From Myotis daubentonii (lineage: Eukaryota > Chordata > Mammalia > Chiroptera > Vespertilionidae): DNA of 64,000 nt. The notes below the pieces were generated by a model, which was not told the DNA's origin, did not search any database, and saw nothing but the letters and a program-made list of their open reading frames with translations. Shown piece after piece: positions 53,700 through 63,530 of this stretch. The stretch's first letter is position 1. The number at the start of each line of letters is the position of its first letter. The stretch is taken from NCBI RefSeq assembly GCF_963259705.1, contig NC_081840.1, positions 1,937,956 through 2,001,955 on the forward strand, read 5' to 3'. A program made the position numbers and the translations under genes.

Positions 53700-54275
53700 C
53701 ACTGGCCAGCTCTGTGCCTGCCTCCTTTCCTCCTGTGCACACAGATGGACTCCCTTTCCCAGCGTCCTTGGTGGCTGGGCATGCCTGGGTCTCTGCATTC
53801 CAGACAAGGGGCCAGGGTGAGCCAGAGCAATGGGAGTCACTCCCAGCCTGGCCCCTGAGAACCTCTCCCCTTTCTCCTTTCTCCTGGCAGAGGACTCCGA
53901 GACCCTAGGGGATGGCACGGTCACAATATGGAAGGGACACTGGTCATCGAATGGATGGGGAGAGTTTCCCACGGGAGAATGGATGGGGAGTTTCCCACGG
54001 GAGAATGGATGGGGAGTTACCCACGGGGGAATGGATGGGGAGTTACCCACGGGAGAATGGATGGGGAGTTACCCACGGGGGAATGGATGGGGAGTTTCCC
54101 ACAGGAGAATGCCCACTTTGCGGTGACATGTCAGCGTGTGTTGTGCTAAACAATAGAAATGTGGGGCATTGTGTGCTACAGCAACTTGTGTCACCTGTCC
54201 CAACACCAGATGTGTGCCCGCCATCCCCTCAAGAGGAACTGATCTCATTTGCAGCCCCAATACCCTTACCGAGAC
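53700..54275 (+). repeat. Old LTR-like repeat hosting a minisatellite
   Basis: GAGCAATGGGAGTCACTCCC, CAGAGGACTCCGAGACCC and GGTCACAATATGGAAGGGAC before the array, and GTTGTGCTAAACAATAGAAA with TGTGTGCTACAGCAACTTG after it, resemble an old mammalian LTR-like repeat. Name uncertain. Confidence 0.4.
53951..54110 (+). repeat. 26-bp minisatellite, about 6 copies
   Basis: Unit ATGGATGGGGAGTTTCCCAC plus GGGAGA, with TTT/TTA and GAG/GGG variants; the first unit is 2 bp longer. Because 26 is not a multiple of three, peptide frames rotate with each copy (EFPTGEWMGSYPRENGWG). Confidence 0.95.
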
Positions 54276-54280
54276 CTTTT

Positions 54281-54327
54281 TTTTACTTTGGTTAACCCTC
54301 ACCTGAGGATACTTTTTCCATTGATTT

Positions 54328-54374
<47 letters not shown>

Positions 54375-54535
54375 TCCATGTGACTCTCTCACATCCATTG
54401 TATCTCTCTCACATTGATTAGATGCCTCCTGCATGTGCTCTGACCAGGCTGGGGGTCAGATCTACAAGCAAGGTATGCGCTCTTAACCAGATATCAAACC
54501 CCTGAGGCTCTAACCACTGAGAAAACTGGCCAGTG
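54281..54535 (-). mobile_element. Ves SINE with expanded (GA)n
   Basis: AACCCTCACCTGAGGATACT, TTTTTCCATTGATTTTTTGA, a 40-bp pure GA tract (54331-54370), AACATCCATGTGACTCTCTC, GATGCCTCCTGCATGTGC and CCTGAGGCTCTAACCACTGA give the complete reverse order. The B-box complement (ATCAAACCCC) is decayed. Confidence 0.9.
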
Positions 54536-54849
54536 TTGCTTACAGAGGCCTTTATCACAACACCTGGATGAGTGCTGTACTAATGTATTTGCTATACGAA
54601 TGTATTTGTATCTGTGCCTGCAGTGGTCGCCGCTGACTTTCTTGACAGGAGAGGTTTACAGGTGGCGATCTGATGAAGAGGGAGCTGGGAGACTTGTCGA
54701 GGAGCTGACTGCCCAGCAAATGCCCTGGTCACTGCCAACCTAAAAAAGGACGAGTTTCAGACACATTGTACAAGAATGAGAAATGCCAGCCACTCCATCT
54801 AAAGAAAGGGCAAGGGCCTCCCTAGCAGACTGCTGTGTGGTGTAAAGAT
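54536..54849. other. No gene recognised
   Basis: About 310 bp between a SINE and a Helitron; nothing recognised. Confidence 0.35.
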
Positions 54850-55115
54850 TCTTACCTAATAATAGGCAAACATGTAAAATTAACCGTCCCTCCGCTACGC
54901 TCACCAGCCAATCAGGAGAGTATGCAAATTAACCCAAAAAAAGATGGCAGTTAATTTGCATACGTGGAGACTGAAGTCTCCATCCGGAGCTGCGGAGACT
55001 GAAGGCTCTGGCCAGAGCAAAGGCCTGGGTCCCAGGTGCTGGAGGAAAACCGGTGCCGGTAGCCAGGGGAAGGGAAGGCCTATTGCACGAATCTCTTCAT
55101 ACAACGGGCCTCTAG
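54850..55115 (+). mobile_element. HeliBat-type non-autonomous Helitron 2
   Basis: 5' side TCTTACCTAATAATAGGC, then ACCGTCCCTCCGCTACGC, CCAATCAGGAGAGTATGCA and the internal repeat GCAAATTAACCC / GTTAATTTGCATACG. The 3' end ATTGCACGAATCTCTTCATA, ACAACGGGCCTCTAG has CTAG at 55112-55115 followed by T. The 3' end resembles HeliBat 1 but the interior differs, so it is another subfamily. The 5' border is approximate. Confidence 0.85.
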
Positions 55116-56034
55116 TTCTGGAATAAAAACTGAGTTTCAGTCTAGCTAGCCTCTGCCATTTACTGTTTATGACATTAAATAATCCCCGTAATCACGGTCC
55201 ACCTGCTTCTTCCTCTATAAAACGGGGATCAAAGAGCACCTCCCCCGTGGGGAGGGCGGGGGAGGGGTGAGAGAGAATGAGAAACTGAATTAAAAAAAGA
55301 ATTATCTGAGTCAGAGGCACAGCGGAGGAAGATATGCTCACTCATTGTTGAGTCAGCGATCATAATTAATTTCAGAGATACACTGTGTCGGCTTTTCCCC
55401 GTAAGGAGCCTCCCCTAGATTTAATTAGGAAGGCACATTCCGCGCCCTCCCAGGGCGCTTCTCCTTTTGTGGCTCCCCTACGAAGTCTTTCCCAGACAGG
55501 ATGCTGCTTTGTTTAGCACAGCCATGCGACGCCCTGGGTCCTCGCTGCAGCCATGAATGCTGCATTGAGGAGCTGGCCGCTGTGCTTCGCGCTTTTGGAA
55601 TAAAAGACCAAGGACAGCCCTGGGGATCTACCAGCTACTGGAAGGCTGCATGGGAGACAGTGGTCAGGCTCAGGGGCTACAACAAGAACTTTGGGGATGG
55701 TCTCCAAGTCGCAGTGCGGAGCCTGAGGCCTAGGAGGGCCTGTTGCCCAAGGCCCCCAAAGAGCAGTCAATAGGTGTGACTCCAAAAGCTTCGCTCTCAC
55801 GCATCCCGAGTCCAGGCGAAAGCGCCGGGGTCCCCCTCCCGACCTCCCAGCCCCTGGCCGGGTCCAGTGCAAGCAGAGGAACCCGCTCTGGCTCCCCCGC
55901 GGCAGGCCTGGGTGTCCGGGGACCTGGCTCCAGCCTGAACCCTGATTGTCACACTAGAGGACCGCGGTCCGAGGACCGCAGTCAAGCTCGCGCCAAATGC
56001 TTCCAGGGAAGAATCACCTCCGAATCTGGGAAGA
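55116..56034. other. No gene recognised
   Basis: About 0.9 kb. A 12-bp palindrome GGACCGCGGTCC lies at 55959-55970. The frame at 55501-55773 (+) begins with an ATG and reads MLLCLAQPCDALGPRCSHEC, but has no recognised family and is opposed by 55513-55872 (-). Confidence 0.35.
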
Positions 56035-56188
56035 GGCGGCAGATGTGTCCTCTCCACCTGCCTTATCGCCACGTGCTTCCCACAGGGGAGGAGCCTGAGC
56101 ACCGAGAGGCGAGGTGACTGGTCAAGGTCACTCCGTGGCCCAGGATTCAAACTCCCACTGAGCAGCCTCTATAGTCCACACCCTAAGC
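56035..56188 (-). repeat. MIR SINE relic, reverse (cut by SPIN 2)
   Basis: GGGGAGGAGCCTGAGCACCG, AGAGGCGAGGTGACTGGTCA, AGGTCACTCCGTGGCCCAGG and ATTCAAACTCCCACTGAGCA follow the reverse MIR order. The final CCCTAAGC is the SPIN target. Confidence 0.7.
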
Positions 56189-56497
56189 CAGCGGTTCTCA
56201 ACCTTCCTAACGCCGTGGCCCTTTAATACAGTTCCTCATGTGGTGGTGACCCCCAAGCATAAAATTATTTTCGTTGCTACTTCATAACTAATGTTGCTAC
56301 TGTTATGAATCGTAATGTAAATGCCTGATATGCAGGATGTATTTTCATTGTTACACATTGAACATAATTAAAGCATAGTGATTAATCACAAAAACAATAT
56401 GTAATTATATATGTGTTTTCTGATGGTCTTAGGCGATCCCTGTGAAAGGGTCATTCGACCCCCAAAGGGGTGGCGACCCACAGGTTAAGAACCGCTG
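56189..56497 (-). mobile_element. SPIN non-autonomous hAT transposon, longer copy
   Basis: Ends CAGCGGTTCTCAACCTTCCT and CACAGGTTAAGAACCGCTG, with GGGTCATTCGACCCCCAAAG on the right: the same family as 10668 in reverse. The exact 8-bp TSD CCCTAAGC is at 56181-56188 and 56498-56505. It is about 100 bp longer than the first copy, with an AT-rich interior (TTATATATGTGTTTTCTGAT). No transposase. Confidence 0.95.
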
Positions 56498-56505
56498 CCC
56501 TAAGC

Positions 56506-57361
56506 CATGACATTGGCCTGAGGACTGGGGCTCGGGGCTGGGAGGTAAGGTCGCTGAAGAGGTGGAAGAGACAGAACTCAGCCAGGTCCTCAGGGGCGGG
56601 GTCAGGGCATTATGCACACACACTCTCTCGGTAAGTGCCGCGAGCTTAGCTCATTCATGGTCTTGGGACAATGAGAATCCAGGCCCCTCCATTCATCTAG
56701 GAAAACTCTCTTTCCTTACTCAAACCAAAAGGCACACAGATGTCTTCTCCCGCCATGACCGGGTGGCTCACAGCCCTGTGCCTGGCTCTCTGGGAGAGAG
56801 ACCCGGAGGTGTGGCCCAGAGGGAAGGATATTTCCCTCTGTGTCTGGAATCAGCGGGCATGACTGCAAGTAGCATTTCCTTTCAGCTTTGAGGAATCCAT
56901 TTTTTCTGTAGCCCCAAATAAATCTTTGTGGAAGGAGGAAATGACCGCAGGTAAAATTGAGTCTGTTTGGTGGCGCCTGGCTCACCCGGGGACAGCTCTG
57001 GAATGCCAGTGAGCCTGGGCGCCGCTGGCCACCCGGCTCCTGAGCAGCCACCCGCTCCCAGCGCAGGGGTGAGGAGGGTGCTGTCCGGGCCCTCATCGGC
57101 CCATGTCCTGCCACGGCCGCACCGCGGACCCTCCGGGTGATCAGGGGACAGACGTTACGCCTGTTTCCTCTACAATAGAATGAAGACAATACTGGTTCAT
57201 TCTACCCTGTGCTTTCAGAATTGATTAAACCACGGAGGTAAGCTCCCGTGCAAAAATACAACGGGATGTTATTCCAACCAACTCATGCTGCTCTGTCCCC
57301 TCCTCCCATCAGACTCAGCACCCACTTCCTTAGAGAAATCTAAAGGGAGGGACATGTTTGC
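56506..57361. other. No gene; first copy of a local duplication
   Basis: No coding evidence. The 56929-57110 part is repeated at 57757-57925. The 157-codon minus frame 56716-57189 is not supported. Confidence 0.35.
56929..57110 (+). repeat. Local direct duplication, copy 1
   Basis: GTGGAAGGAGGAAATGACC, GAGTCTGTTTGGTGGCGCCT, GGCTCACCCGGGGACAGCTC, TGGAATGCCAGTGAGCC and CCACCCGCTCCCAGCGCAGG align along about 170 bp with 57757-57925. Confidence 0.75.
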
Positions 57362-57535
57362 ATCTTAGCTTTGCCACTTACTACCTTACGATGGACAATC
57401 ACCATTCCCTTCTCTGTGAAGTGGGGACACTAACGGGACCTCTCTGCGGCATTGCTGTGAGGATGAAATGAGCAAAGTCATGGTCAACCTCTTAGTTTAG
57501 AGCAGTGCCTGACACTAAGCAAACAGACGCCGACT
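57362..57535 (+). repeat. MIR SINE relic
   Basis: TAGCTTTGCCACTTACTACC, CCCTTCTCTGTGAAGTGGGG, GCTGTGAGGATGAAATGAGC and AGAGCAGTGCCTGACACTAA follow the plus MIR order nearly end to end. Confidence 0.85.
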
Positions 57536-57756
57536 GATCGGCGGCAGCGTACTCAGCACCTGGCCGTGCACCTCAACTGTGTCTTCGTCATTCCCATGAG
57601 ACTGTGGGCCCCTCGAGCACAGGGACGTGTATTTTCTGTTTTAATACACTCACTTCTGAACAGGTGGGGGTGGGGGTGGGGTCCTCCCGCACGCCGTCCA
57701 TGATGGGACATACTGCTGAGAGGACCAGCTCTGCTCAGCTCTGGCCAGATGTGTGC

Positions 57757-57925
57757 AGATGTGGAAGGAGGTGATGTTGAGTGGTGCCTGACTCACTCAG
57801 GGATGGCTCTGGAATGCCAGTGAGCCGGGCGCTGCTGGTCACCCCGCTCCTGGAGTAGCCACCCACTCACAGTGCAGAGGTGGGGAAGGTGTTTGGGTCA
57901 CGTCACTCTTGTGCCCTGTCCCAGG
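57757..57925 (+). repeat. Local direct duplication, copy 2
   Basis: GTGGAAGGAGGTGATGTTGA, GTGGTGCCTGACTCACTCAG, GGATGGCTCTGGAATGCCAG, TGAGCCGGGCGCTGCTGG and CCACCCACTCACAGTGCAG correspond in order to copy 1, roughly three quarters identical by eye with a short deletion near the left. Confidence 0.75.
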
Positions 57926-58474
57926 CTTCTCTCTTGGGTGTCCCACTCCTGGGCGGTCATACTTGTGTAACCAGAAACGTAGGAAGTTAACGCCCTATTT
58001 GCCGCTCTTGACCAATGGGCTAGAAGCTGATTTCCCTCCCTTAAAACACCCCATTTTCTTTACCCAGGGGGACAGTCCTGAGAAGCATTTTATAAAGTGA
58101 TTCAGAAAGTCACACAACCTGTCATTCACCATGGTGGCCAACTTACTTGCATTGCCCCTCCTTGCATTGGGTTCTCGCCTTCCTGCTCCGCTCCCCCAGG
58201 CCCTCATTCCTGCTCTCTGGCACCCCATTTTTTCAATGAAGAACCTCACTAGGAGCCGTTCTCGTAGGTTGTATCTGGGGGGAGGGCAGGATAAGGTAAC
58301 CTGCTCCTCTTCCTGTTTCCCCATCACAGTGAATGGCAGCCCCACCCACACTAGTTTCAGGAAAGACACCGAGGAAAGATTCTTCCTTCTTTACTCCTCC
58401 CACCTCACCCATACACACAACCAGATAGATGACTTTTTTCTGTAGATTTAACTTTACTCGCTGTTTGATTTTTC
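57926..58474. other. No gene recognised
   Basis: About 0.55 kb with no recognised repeat; short frames only. Confidence 0.35.
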
Positions 58475-58877
58475 GTTACTTCCTATTGATCCTACCTTAC
58501 TTCCTGTTGATTCTACTGGATGGTCTCCTGATTCAATTGAACTTCCTGTTGATTCTACCCTACTTCCTGTTGATCCTACCTTACTTCCTGTTGATTCTAC
58601 TGGATGGGCTCCTGGTTCAGTTGGACTTCCTGTTGGTTCTATCCTACTTCCTGTTGATCCTACCTTACTTCCTGTTGATTCTACTGGATGGGCTCCTGGT
58701 TCAGTTGGACTTCCTGTTGATTCTATCCTACTTCCTGTTGATCCTACCTTACTTCCTGTTGATTCTACTGGATGGGCTCCTGGTTCAGTTGGACTTCCTG
58801 TTGATTCTATCCTACTTCCTGTTGATCCTACCTTACTTCCTGTTGATTCTACTGGATGATTTCCTGTTGACTCTATT
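58475..58877 (+). repeat. 84-bp higher-order minisatellite
   Basis: Basic modules of about 21 bp of the type TACTTCCTGTTGATTCTAC form an 84-bp unit (four modules, including CTGGATGGGCTCCTGGTTCA) repeated nearly five times. Since 84 is 28 codons, one plus frame (58429-58884) stays open as a hydrophobic Leu-rich repeat (FLLILPYFLLILLDGLLVQL). This looks like a membrane protein but is an artefact of the repeat. Confidence 0.93.
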
Positions 58878-59649
58878 TCCTTAGTAGCTTTTTCAACAGT
58901 TCATTTCTCACCATCCAGCAGCCTCTGCCTTGCCACCATCATTCCTCCCCCAGCACGCAGCAGCCATCTCCACGGTCTCCCTTCTTCCGGCACTCAACAG
59001 GGCGAGATCTCGCAGAATCGTGCACGGTCTGCTCTGCAGCTTGCTCTTTGCCCTCACTCTGGCTGCAGTGTGATAAGGAAAGTCTAGAGGCAGGAAGGTA
59101 ATTTAGGCGACTGCTACAAGATGCCCAGGCAAGAGGTGGTAAAATCCCAAGATGCAAAAATATTTGGCAATAGACATTTTGCATTCACATTCCATCTCTT
59201 GTTTCCTGGGCGTCCTGCAACTTATGACCTTGCACCTCCAGGGTTCAGGGGGAGGGAGTAAGCTCGCCGAGTCTGATGAACCAAGCACAATTGGCGTCGG
59301 GGGACTCAAGAGCCCACTGTGAGCTGGCTTCTTGTCCTCAAATGAAAGTGCTGCTTCATCCAGGCAGGGCAGGGAGCAGCCACAGGGAATTAAATGAATA
59401 AACTGCATAACGAGCTTAGACAAGCCCCGGCCCTCCCTGTGAATCACCGGGTACCAGTGCCCTCAGCCTCCGCGCTGATGAGCAGCAGTTCCAATGTGAA
59501 GGACAGGAAGGCTGCAGTCGGCTGTTTATATACTCATCACTGTCACCCACGGCATCTGGAGGGAGGGAGGGAGGTCCAGAAAAGGCTTGTCTATGTTTAA
59601 ACCCAAACTATAATATACTGTTTATATAGGAACTAATAAAAACCTTTTT
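58878..59649. other. No gene recognised
   Basis: About 0.8 kb with no recognised repeat; CTGTTTATAT near 59620 and a T8 run at 59646 are the only notable features. Confidence 0.35.
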
Positions 59650-59800
59650 TTTTAACTTAATATTTTGATGCCAACCATCATATTTAACCCACAGTCCTCT
59701 GAAGGGGCATTCTTTCTCCATGTTACTGATGCAGAGACTGAGGCTCCTCGAAGCAGAGGATCACACGGTTACCTCTGCTTCTCCTCATTCCCACCCTGCC
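59650..59800 (-). repeat. MIR SINE relic, reverse
   Basis: AACCATCATATTTAACCCAC, TCTCCATGTTACTGATGCAG, AGACTGAGGCTCCTCGAAGC and GGATCACACGGTTACC follow the reverse MIR order. Confidence 0.65.
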
Positions 59801-60369
59801 CTGCGGGCCTTCCCTCTGAGTCTTCCTCTGGGAGTGTTACCCCGGGCTGGCCTGGAAGGCTTCTCTGAGTGGAAAGAACAGGTTTTCATCATCGACCCAC
59901 TTCTCAAAACTTATTTTCACCTAGACCCAGAAAACCATTTCTTTTCATCCAAAGCCTGCCTGTCCCTGAGGCCACTCCCCTAAGGAGACCCCTGGGGCCC
60001 TGCCAGGCTGCACTGGCCACTCCTACCGCCCAGCTCCATTGCACCTAAGCCTGTGCCAACCCTTTGGTTCTTATCTGTCAGCATCCATTGACTCCTCTCT
60101 CTTTATTGGTTAACACTTGATGGCCATTAGTGCTCGTTCTATTTAAAATAAATACCTGCTAACTGAAGTCTACCACACATACAGCAAGTGCAGTGCCGGG
60201 AGCACAGGGCATGTTGAATGAACTCAAACTGAACACAGCAGTGCAGCTAGCGCGCAGCTCAAAAAGGAGAACGTGTGCACCCTCCCCCCCCCCAGGATCT
60301 CTCCTCATACGCCCTTCCCACGACCCCTGCCCCCGAGGTAACCCCTCTCCTGACCTCGAACACTGAAGC
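59801..60369. other. No gene recognised
   Basis: About 0.57 kb of unassigned sequence before the L1; a C-run lies at 60284-60293. Confidence 0.35.
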
Positions 60370-60578
60370 TTTGCCTCTTTTTGTACTTTCCATAAATGCA
60401 ATCGTCAGTGGAGTCATGCAGTGCGTACCCCTTTAAGTCTGACTTCTTTGCCCACATTACGTACGTGACTTTGTCCAGGGCTATTATTTTCTCTCAACCT
60501 TATATCTGTTTTGTTGTATATGGTTGTAGTTTATCCATTGCTAAGCTGTATACCACTGTGAGACTATCCCACAGTGGA

Positions 60579-61684
60579 GTGAGTGCCATTCAACCATTGG
60601 TGGGAATGAATAGCATTTGACCATTGGTGGGAACGAGTACCATTCGACCATTGGTGGGAACGAGTACCATTCGACCATTGGTGGGAACGAGTACCATTCG
60701 ACCACTGGTGGGAATGAGTACCATTCGACCACTGGTGGGAACGAGTACCATTCGACCACTGGTGAGAACGAGTACCATTCGACCATAGGTGGGAGTGAGT
60801 ACCATTAGACCACTGGTGGGAACGAGTACCATTCGACCACTGGTGGGAACGAGTACCATTGGACCACTGGTGGGAACGAGTACCATTCGACCACTGGTGG
60901 GAACGAGTACCATTCGACCACTGGTGGGAACGAGTACCATTCGACCACTGGTGGGAACGAGTGCCATTCGACCACTGGTGGGAACGAGTGCCATTCGACC
61001 ACTGGTGAGAACGAGTGCCATTCGACCACTGGTGAGAACGAGTGCCATTCGACCACTGGTGAGAACGAGTACCATTCGACCACTGGTGGGAACGAGTACC
61101 ATTCGACCACTGGTGGGAACGAGTACCATTCGACCATTGGTGGGAGTGAGTACCATTCGACCATTGGTGGGAACGAGTACCATTCGACCACTGGTGGGAA
61201 CGAGTGCCATTCGACCACTGGTGGGAACGAGTGCCATTCGACCACTGGTGGGAACGAGTACCATTCGACCACTGGTGGGAACGAGTGCCATTCGACCACT
61301 GGTGGGAACGAGTGCCATTCGACCACTGGTGAGAACGAGTGCCATTCGACCACTGGTGAGAACGAGTGCCATTCGACCATAGGTGGGAGTGAGTACCATT
61401 CGACCACTGGTGGGAGTGAGTACCATTCGACCATTGGTGGGAGTGAGTACCATTCGACCATTGGTGGGAACGAGTACCATTCGACCACTGGTGGGAACGA
61501 GTACCATTGGACCACTGGTGGGAACGAGTACCATTCGACCATTGGTGGGAGTGAGTACCATTCGACCATTGGTGGGAACGAGTGCCATTCGACCATTGGT
61601 GGGAACGAGTGCCATTCGACCACTGGTGGGAACGAGTACCATTTGACCATTGGTGGGAGTGAGTACCATTCGACCGTTGGTGGC
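60579..61684. repeat. 27-bp minisatellite, about 41 copies, inside L1
   Basis: Unit ACCATTCGACCACTGGTGGG plus AACGAGT, with recurring variants (CAT/CAC before TGG, GTACC/GTGCC, GGGAAC/GAGAAC/GGGAGT). As 27 is nine codons, several frames on both strands stay open (390 and 439 codons on the minus strand, SNGTRSHQW-type peptide). These are artefacts. Immediate flanks on both sides are contiguous L1. Confidence 0.97.
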
Positions 61685-62694
61685 CTTTTGAGTGCTTTCC
61701 AGTGTGAGCCTGTTTTGAACTTGCTGAAATGAACATTCTGGTGCATGTCTTCTGGGGGACACATACCCATTTCTGTGGGTATGTACCTGGGAATGGGGCT
61801 GTTGGGCCATGGCATACCTGTCTTCAGCTTTAGTAGAAATTACCAAACAGTTTTCCAAAGTGGCTGTGTGCATGCACAGTCCTCCCGCCAGGGCATGGCG
61901 AGCCAGCATCTTACAGCCTCACCAGCACTTGGCCTTGTCTGTCTTCTTCCTTTCACCCACTCTGGTAATGACATCGTGATGTCTAATATTGGTTTTAGTT
62001 TGCATTTCCCTGACGCCTCAGGAAGTTGAGTTTATTCCCATGTAGCTATTGGCCATTTGAATAACCCCTTTGGTGAAGCCCCTGTTGAAGTATTTTACCA
62101 CTCACCTATCGGACCGCCTCTTTTCCACACAGATTTGTAGGAGCTCTTTATAGATGCCGAATAAGAGTCCTTTCTCAGATAAATGTACTGGAAATGCTTC
62201 TCCTGCTTTGTGATTGCCTTTCCGCTCTTTCACTCGTGTGTCATCACCAGCAGACCCCTGTATCTGTAACACAGTATAAATGTATTACCTTTTCCTTCAT
62301 CATTAGTGACTTCATGTTCCACTTAATAAACCTGCCTACTTCGGAGTCATAAAGACGTTCTCCCACATTTCCCTTTAACAGCTTTATTGCTTACCTTTCT
62401 CCTCTCAACCCATCTGGGGACACTGTGAACACTGTGTGAGGAACGGATTGAGACTCCTTTCGGTTCTGTCTCCTTCACCGGACACCACCGTGGAGAAGAC
62501 GGTCTGTCCCGAGGCTCAGTGACCCCTTTGTGACCTGTTCTCTGGGCTCTCTGTGCCAGCCCACTGCTAAACTTTCCTACCTGGCACCCACCACACCGTC
62601 GCCACCATGGTAGCTTTCTACCTGCTCGCCCGTCAGCTCTGCTCTTTTTCTTCAAGGTGGCCCGTCCACGTGAACTTTCGAAGCTGCTTGTCCA

Positions 62695-62911
62695 GCCCTG
62701 GCCTGGAGGTTCAATTGGCTCGAGCGTCGTCAGTACACCAGAGAGTTTGGTCCCGGGATGGAGTGCATATGGATGGCAATGGGTGGATAATTCTCTCTCA
62801 CACCAATGTTTCTTTCTCTCTCTCTCTTTCTCTTTCTCTCTTTCTTCTCTATCTTTCCCTCTGCCTCTCTCTCTGAAATCAATAAAACATATTCTCAGGT
62901 GAGGATAAAAA
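62695..62911 (+). mobile_element. Ves SINE inserted in L1
   Basis: AGCCCTGGCCTGGAGGTTCA, GCTCGAGCGTCGTCAGTACA, GAGTTTGGTCCCGGGATGGA, CTCTCTCACACCAATGTTTC, a pyrimidine tract and ATCAATAAAACATATTCTCA, GGTGAGGATAAAAAAATCC. It interrupts the minus-strand L1, so it is younger than it. Confidence 0.92.
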
Positions 62912-62933
62912 AATCCTCTTGTCTAGTTTCTGT

Positions 62934-62935
<2 letters not shown>

Positions 62936-62974
<39 letters not shown>
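62936..62974. repeat. (CA)n microsatellite
   Basis: About 19 CA units just right of the SINE, inside the L1. Confidence 0.97.
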
Positions 62975-62977
<3 letters not shown>

Positions 62978-63349
62978 TGCTATGATCTGGACTTGGATGG
63001 CTTTGGGCGACACCTTTATGATATCGAATATTTCGATGCATCTCTTTAGGTTTCCTTTCACTTCCATCTGTAGGTTTTGCAGATTTCTACATCAGATCTT
63101 GCTCATATTTTGTTCTACTCCTGTATTTCATTTTGTGCTACTTTATAATATCTTTTAAACTTCACTTCCTATTTATTGCTTGCATTTGGCCATCACATTG
63201 AATCTCGTGTGTGTTGCTTTTATATCCAGTGAGATGGGCGATTAGCTTCACAGAGCCTGTGCCTTATTTCCCTGGTGGGCCACACGGCCTGGAGGCGCGG
63301 GGCTCACAGCGGGACACAGTGTAACTCTCACACCAGCCGGAGGAGCTGG

Positions 63350-63445
63350 GCTCGATGGTCCCCGACTTACAGATAAGGCAACTGGACTCAGCGAGATGAA
63401 GCCATTTGCTCAAGATCACACAGCTTCCTTCCATCCTTGCAGGCC
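63350..63445 (-). repeat. MIR SINE relic, reverse
   Basis: CCCCGACTTACAGATAAGGC, AACTGGACTCAGCGAGATGA and GCTCAAGATCACACAGCTTC follow the reverse MIR order. Confidence 0.7.
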
Positions 63446-63530
63446 TGTTTCCAGATCTCAGCATGCCTCCTGGCCAGGGGCACTGAGGGTTGGACCCCTG
63501 CATCCTGCCCCCACCCCCAATATTGCATTT

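Larger units (their letters stand above)
60370..63245 (-). mobile_element. L1 LINE fossil, minus strand, with internal insertions
   Basis: Read on the plus strand it is the L1 complement: TATGGTTGTAGTTTATCCAT, (array), TGAAATGAACATTCTGGTGC, CAGTTTTCCAAAGTGGCTGT, GTTTGCATTTCCCTGACGCC, AGCTATTGGCCATTTGAATA, GTAGGAGCTCTTTATAGATG, then past a SINE TTTAGGTTTCCTTTCACTTC and CTCCTGTATTTCATTTTGTG. It covers the ORF2 3' half and 3' region, heavily mutated and non-coding. It contains the 27-bp array, a Ves SINE and a CA microsatellite. Confidence 0.85.

Noticed and set aside
53830..54295. Frames with repeated MDGEFPTGEWMGS-type peptides.
   Set aside because: Readings of the 26-bp minisatellite; the frame rotates with every unit.
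58429..58884. Leucine-rich hydrophobic 151-codon frame resembling a multi-pass membrane protein.
   Set aside because: Explained by an 84-bp tandem array whose unit is exactly 28 codons; no independent coding evidence.
60564..61909. Minus-strand frames of 390 and 439 codons (SNGTRSHQW and GRMVLVPTS-type repeats) and plus-strand frames of 197 and 87 codons.
   Set aside because: All are readings of the 27-bp minisatellite. Its unit is nine codons without stops, so several frames on both strands stay open. Flanks are L1, with no promoter or splice context.
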